A stretch of DNA of 17,256 nt from an uncultured Prevotella sp. (lineage in GTDB: Bacteria; Bacteroidota; Bacteroidia; Bacteroidales; Bacteroidaceae). Location of the stretch: positions 1 to 17,256 of the forward strand of contig CALZMK010000004.1 in NCBI GenBank assembly GCA_945788545.1, written 5' to 3'. Both the position numbers and the translations under genes were made by a program. This document shows, in pieces, positions 8,401 to 14,400 of this stretch. Below the pieces are notes generated by a model, which worked only from the letters and a program-made list of their open reading frames with translations, was not told the origin of the DNA and did not search any database. The stretch's first letter is position 1. The number at the start of each line of letters is the position of its first letter.

Positions 8401-11400
8401 AGAGAAATTATGGTGGTCTTTCTGATATAGGTGCCATTGAGAACACATCATTGCCAGAGTTTGGCAAGGTGATTTATGTCACTGAGAATGGTGCCGGAAA
8501 GAAAGACGGTTCTTCTTGGAGCAATGCCATAGCAGGTAATACTGTGTATGATGTTACAAAAGAGGCTAATGTAGCTATTGTCAAGGAAGATGGCACGGAG
8601 ATTTTTACATCAAACTCCAAGTATAATGGAGGATTCATGTCAACAACTATTCCATACGGAGAGGAGTCTGAGCAGTCAAAGACATTTTGGTCTTCAAAAG
8701 ATAATACCAAGAATGGAACAAAATCCAAGATAAAGAACAATAGGTATGAGCGGTATGTCAGTGGTTTACAATATGCAGTAGAAAAAGCAGCTAAGGCAAA
8801 TGCTTTGTTATCGAAAGACGAGCGAATCCAAGTTTGGGTTGCTGGTGGTAAATATACGGATATTAAGGGTTTTGTTATAAGGGACAAGGTAGTGGTAAGT
8901 GGCGGTTTCCCCAATAACGGAAATCCAGGCGAAACAGAACGTATTCCTCTGCTTTCACAGTCATTTAAGCCGGCAGACAAATATTTGTCGCTTGACCGCA
9001 CTAAATATGAAACTATTCTTCAAGTATCTTCACAATATCTTTGGAATTCAAACGGACAATTGAATCCAATCTCTTTTGCAGGACTTTCCCAGTTTAGGAA
9101 AACGGTTCTTTATCAGCCCGACGTATGTCTTCCTACACGTTGTCCTGCAGGAGGAGACTTAGGAGGAGACAAAGATGGAGATTCAAATACTTATAGATAC
9201 ACTACCCCGACTACATATCCTGACTACGTAGAATATGAAGGTGCAATGTGGGATGGGTTTACAGTGCAAAATGGTTTAATTAAGGATATTGCAGCGAATC
9301 GTGATGGAGGAGCGGGTATCAGGATATTTAGAGGTGTTACGATTCAAAATTTCATCGTTCAGAATTGTTGGAATAGGGGGTCACGTTCAAGAGGCGGCGG
9401 CATATATTGTGATGGAAGCAATTCCTATGTGATAAATACTTATGTCATTCATAACAATGCAAACGGAGCAAATAATGAAGCTGACACTTATGGTGGCGGT
9501 ATGTATATGATTGTAGGTACCTCATATAACTCTGCTTTTGTCAATAATTGGGCCAATGGTCACGGAGGTGGTATTTTCTTGGAAAATGCAATTTTCTATA
9601 ATAATACAGTTGCCCATAACTATACTGATGGAATGTATCAGTGGAGCAATAGTGGAGGAGGTAATAACCTTGAAATGTATAATTGCCTTTTCTATGGCAA
9701 TCAAGGTGTTGCCATAGGTTCTTCTGCGCCGAACACTTTGAAAGATTTTCATAATTGTTATATACAGACTGCGTCAGGTTTATCTGATGAAGTAAAAAAA
9801 TATATAACAGGTCCTTCTCTAAATAATTACTATGGAGTGAACACAGATCTGCCAAATCCATTTAGTGCAGGTAATTCATACGCCACGGATGGCTCTATTA
9901 ATCTGAGATTATTAGGTTCATCTTCATGTGTCAATGGAGGTTGGAACAATCCTGTGAACTCAAATAATGAAACTATTGACCTGCCTAAGACTGATGCTGA
10001 CTTCACCGACCGCATCCAAGACTGTACCGTGGATATCGGAGCCTACGAGTTCAACGGCGCTTATAGTATCACGCCGGATGAGACGACAAGCACAGACAAG
10101 GCGGTATACTATGTCACTCAAAACGGAAGAGGCACAGGCTCGGCTGCCAATCCCGATAATGCGGCTTGCTGGACTAAGTTGCAGAAGGTGTTGGATGCTG
10201 CGGGAAGATATTTGCAGGATAATCCATCAACAACGAGGAAGGTGATTGTGAAATTAGCTGGAGATGCTCCTATTGCTAATGGAGAATATTCTGGCTTCGT
10301 CTATCGCCCCCGCCGCTCAAACAAGGAGACGGCTTCGGGACAGGAGGTGAACACCCGCGACTTTACTATCATCGTGCCCCATGGAGTAGAAGTGTGGGGA
10401 GGATATAGCGATGCCTTCAACAGTTCTGACGACAACGGATTCTATACCAAGGACTCTAAGGGCAACTATACCGACAACCGTGACATACTTAAGAACCGCA
10501 CTACCCTCAGCGGTGTATATCAGGCTGATGACCAGGATGTAAACGTATATAATGTGGTGACGTTTACCAATGATACATATACCGAAGAGGGAACACTCAA
10601 GACACAAGATGCTCTTAAAAACATATCAGCCCGCGCCGTGCTCGACGGACTATTCATAGAAGACGGTAATGCCGACGGCGAGAAACAATCTACGGGGCAA
10701 AGAACCGACACGCGTGTGGGCGGTGCCGCCATCGTGACGAATTATGCACATATTCGCAACTGCATCGTGCAGAACAACAAGGCTACGGATGCAGGTGGCG
10801 GACTGTATCTCGAAGAGGGCGCATTGGTGAGCGGCAGCATTGTGCAGTATAACGAGGTGACCAAGGGCGACGGCGGCGGACTTTATGTGGAAGAGCCGGA
10901 TTCGACTTCTTCGGAGAATTCCAAAGCCGCAGTCAAACACGCACGCATCTACACCTCCGACATTATATATAATACTGCGAGCGGAGCGGGAGGCGGTATC
11001 TCGTTCACTACCGACGGCACGCCGAACGTCAGGGCAAACAGTGTGCTGTTCTGGAAGAACACGGGTAGCGAGCAGTCGAACGTCAACGGTATGACGACAC
11101 CCTCGGATGCAGGAAACACCACACTCACCACCGACGACTATCCTATATCCTTCTGCGCCACGGAGACTACTCGTGAGCCGGGCATCAACAACATCGCCGT
11201 GAACACCGACGTGGAAAAGGGTGTGCGCTTCGCCACTGAGTCGTATAACCATGACTATACCGATGCTGAGAGCAATACGGTGAAGCGTATGCACAATGCC
11301 TTTGAATTCTATAAGATAAAGAAATACAGTCTGCTGGCGCGTGGCGGCATGGAGTACAAGGACTATAAAGCCCTTGTCGCGAGTGATGCCCTTACCGCCG

Positions 11401-14400
11401 ATGACATGGCGAAGGTGAACCGCACATTCGAGGGCAACGACTTCATTGACATCGGAGCGAGAGCCATCGGCGAACTGGTGCTGCCCGTGCCTACAGCCGA
11501 CAACCTCCTCATGACCCGCATTTTTGTGGTGAAAAACGAGGAGGACGTGGCTACTACATCCGTCGAGGTGATGCAGAACCAGACTCAAAGTGACTACTAT
11601 AAGCAGGAAGGCTCATCGTTTGCCTATCCAATGCGCTATCTCGACGACGCACTGGAATACGTGAGGGACGCACGTAAGCTGAAAGATGGAGACGACTATA
11701 AATTTAAGGACACAAAGTTCCAGATTATCCTTAGCGGCGGTACATATTATCCTATGCGAAACATCAAGGGAGAATATGTCAACAGCCGCGGACGTACTTA
11801 TCTCGTACCCGAGGGTGTGACCATTGTTGGCGGTGTGGAGGTGAAGCAGACAAGCGCCGAAGGTGGAGACACTACGTATTATGGTAACCTCGTTACTGTG
11901 GGTGACTTGACAGACAAAACTGTTGACAAAACCACCTTCACCGTCACAGGCAAAGGATCTGTCGTTATCTCCCATCCCGAGATAAAGAACATCATCAAAG
12001 ACCGCAAACTCTCCGACATCAACCACAACAACATTGCCGAACCGTGGGAGATGGCTGTGCAGACCATACTCTCAGGACAGGTGGTGAACTCGAACACTTC
12101 GGAAAACGTCTATCACGTCATCGCTTGTATTGCCGACGAAAAACATGTAGGAGGACTGCCTAAGGCGACGATTACATACAATGACTCAATAACCAATGCC
12201 GGAAACGGCACAGTGCCAATGACTCGTGGTGTGCCTATCATCATCGACGGCGTGGAGATTGAGGACGGTATGGCGATGGGATATGACAAGGATGCAGTGA
12301 ACAGCGTATCCACATATTATAAAGGTGGAGCTATTTGCGTCGAAGGCAACTGGATTACTAATCCTACTACCAATTCAGGAGACTATTTCAAAACATATCC
12401 TGGCATAGACCGTCCCGTAGGCTACCGCAGCATCCCCCTTGAGGTGCGCAACTGCAACTTCCGCAATAACGGAGGCAACCTTGGCGGTGCTATCTTCACC
12501 GATAGTGAGCTGAAGGTGTTTGCCTGCAACTTCGTGCAGAACTATGCGGAAGCCAAAAGGGAGAAGGTGGATGAGGAAAATAAATTCTATAGTGGTAGCG
12601 GAGGTGCTGTAAATGCCAGTTACAATACCATTATTGTCAACTCGCTATTTGCCAACAACCAGGCTGATACAAATTTCCCCGACGATGGTGCTTCAGCTGA
12701 TGTCGGTACAGGTGGTGCCATTATTGTAGGCGACAATGGTTCACTACATGTCATCAACTGCGACATCGTGAAGAATCTCGCCTATGCCTATCCCGCTATC
12801 TATTGCTATAAGCCAAATAAAGGAGGCAAGAAATCTGATGGCGAACAAACATTGAAAACCAACAATCCACATAAGATTGTCAATACCATATTTTGGGGCA
12901 ATGAGGTGACGGCTTGGGACAGCGGATTGAACAAGGTTGCCAACTTTAGTTTGGATAATGCAAACTCTTCAAAGAACGCTGAGATGCTATGGTTCTGCGC
13001 TTACGAACAAGGCAAGGGCAATGCTCCAGTGAACTCAACAAACAAGATAGACTACCGACTACAGAAATATACAGGCTTTGGAACATACATACCTCAGTTG
13101 TGGGCGGAAAAATACTACTATCTCGACTCTGACAATACAACAAACATAGATTCAATGAGTTATAACCCCGACGCTGTCAGCGGTCTCAACCCCGTGACCT
13201 GCAACATCATCATCGACTCAGAGAATGATGCCATCAACGGACCTAACTTCATCAACCCGTCGTCGAAGGCGGGAAAAGCCGGTTATTACACCTCAGCCGA
13301 CTGGATGATAGGACGTATCAACAACCTCGTGGATAACGGATGGACATTCCTTCAGCAAGACTTGTCTGGGGACGACCCGACGTTTGTGTATGAAATGGTT
13401 GATGGGGAGAATCAGGCAAAGGGTGCCGGTATCTATCGCCGCACGGCTTACGACTATGACAATGTGAATACAGAGGAGACGGCGGTGCCTATCGGCAACG
13501 ACGAGTATATGACATACGCCGATGGTACGGGCAAGGCGATGCTGCGTATTTCCACCGACCCCAACCCTACTCACCACCAGACTTACATCGACCTCGGTGT
13601 GTATGAATACCAGCACGTGAAGCTCGACCCGTCGGTGGAGAACGGACATGTAGATGTGCTGTGGGTGACGCAACAGGAGAGAACCAGTGCCTCGGTGGCT
13701 GACGGTCGGACATGGGAGACGGCGACGAGCGACGTGCAGCGAGCTATAGAGACGCTGCTTGCATCACGCAACGGACACGACAAGGAGATTCGTATGCTTG
13801 AAGGACAATACCAGCCGGTATATACCATCAACAACCACCTCGGCTTCACCATCACCACGGATATTAACACGGGTGTAGTGCCGCCCGATTGGGATGGTGT
13901 TAACTCAGAGGGTGTAAACTCGCTTACCATCAAGGCAGGATACAGCAGTTCGGTGGAAGGTCTTTATGACATACACCAATATCCAGCGTATATGTTCGCA
14001 TCTGAGCGTTCGGGTGTGGATCCGACTCTACTCGGACACGTATTCGTGATTGGGGATATAAGGCAAAGAAAATCTGTGGGTTCTTCGATCGGAACGTCAA
14101 AAAAAGTAACAACTGACACCCTCAACTATGTCGTGCCTGTATTCCTAAAAGGACTGACATTCTGCAATGTCCGCTCTATGGTGCATGAGGAGACCGACAA
14201 AGACCAAGGCATCACCAATGGTGGCGCGGGAGTGTATTACAAGGCACAGTACAAGGTTAATGATTCTGGGAATCCTGTCTTTGCCGATGCTCCTAAGGTG
14301 AGCGAGGTGACTTTGGAAGGAGACAACAAGATGTATAAGATTGGAGAAGTCGGCACTGAGATATACAAGCTCACTATGAACCAGTGTGACTTCCGCATAA

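Noticed and set aside
10650..11588. A 312-codon open frame on the minus strand
   Set aside because: It lies fully inside the in-frame giant gene in its GC-rich part; its translation is His/Val/Arg-rich without recognisable domains, as expected for a mirror of Asp/Thr/Ala-rich coding sequence.
6201..12720. Transfer of a chlamydial pmp gene, suggested by GGA[ILV] and FxxN motifs
   Set aside because: These rungs are structural features of many beta-helix proteins; the head motif, DIGAYE tags and signal peptide are Bacteroidetes-like, and no autotransporter barrel is visible.
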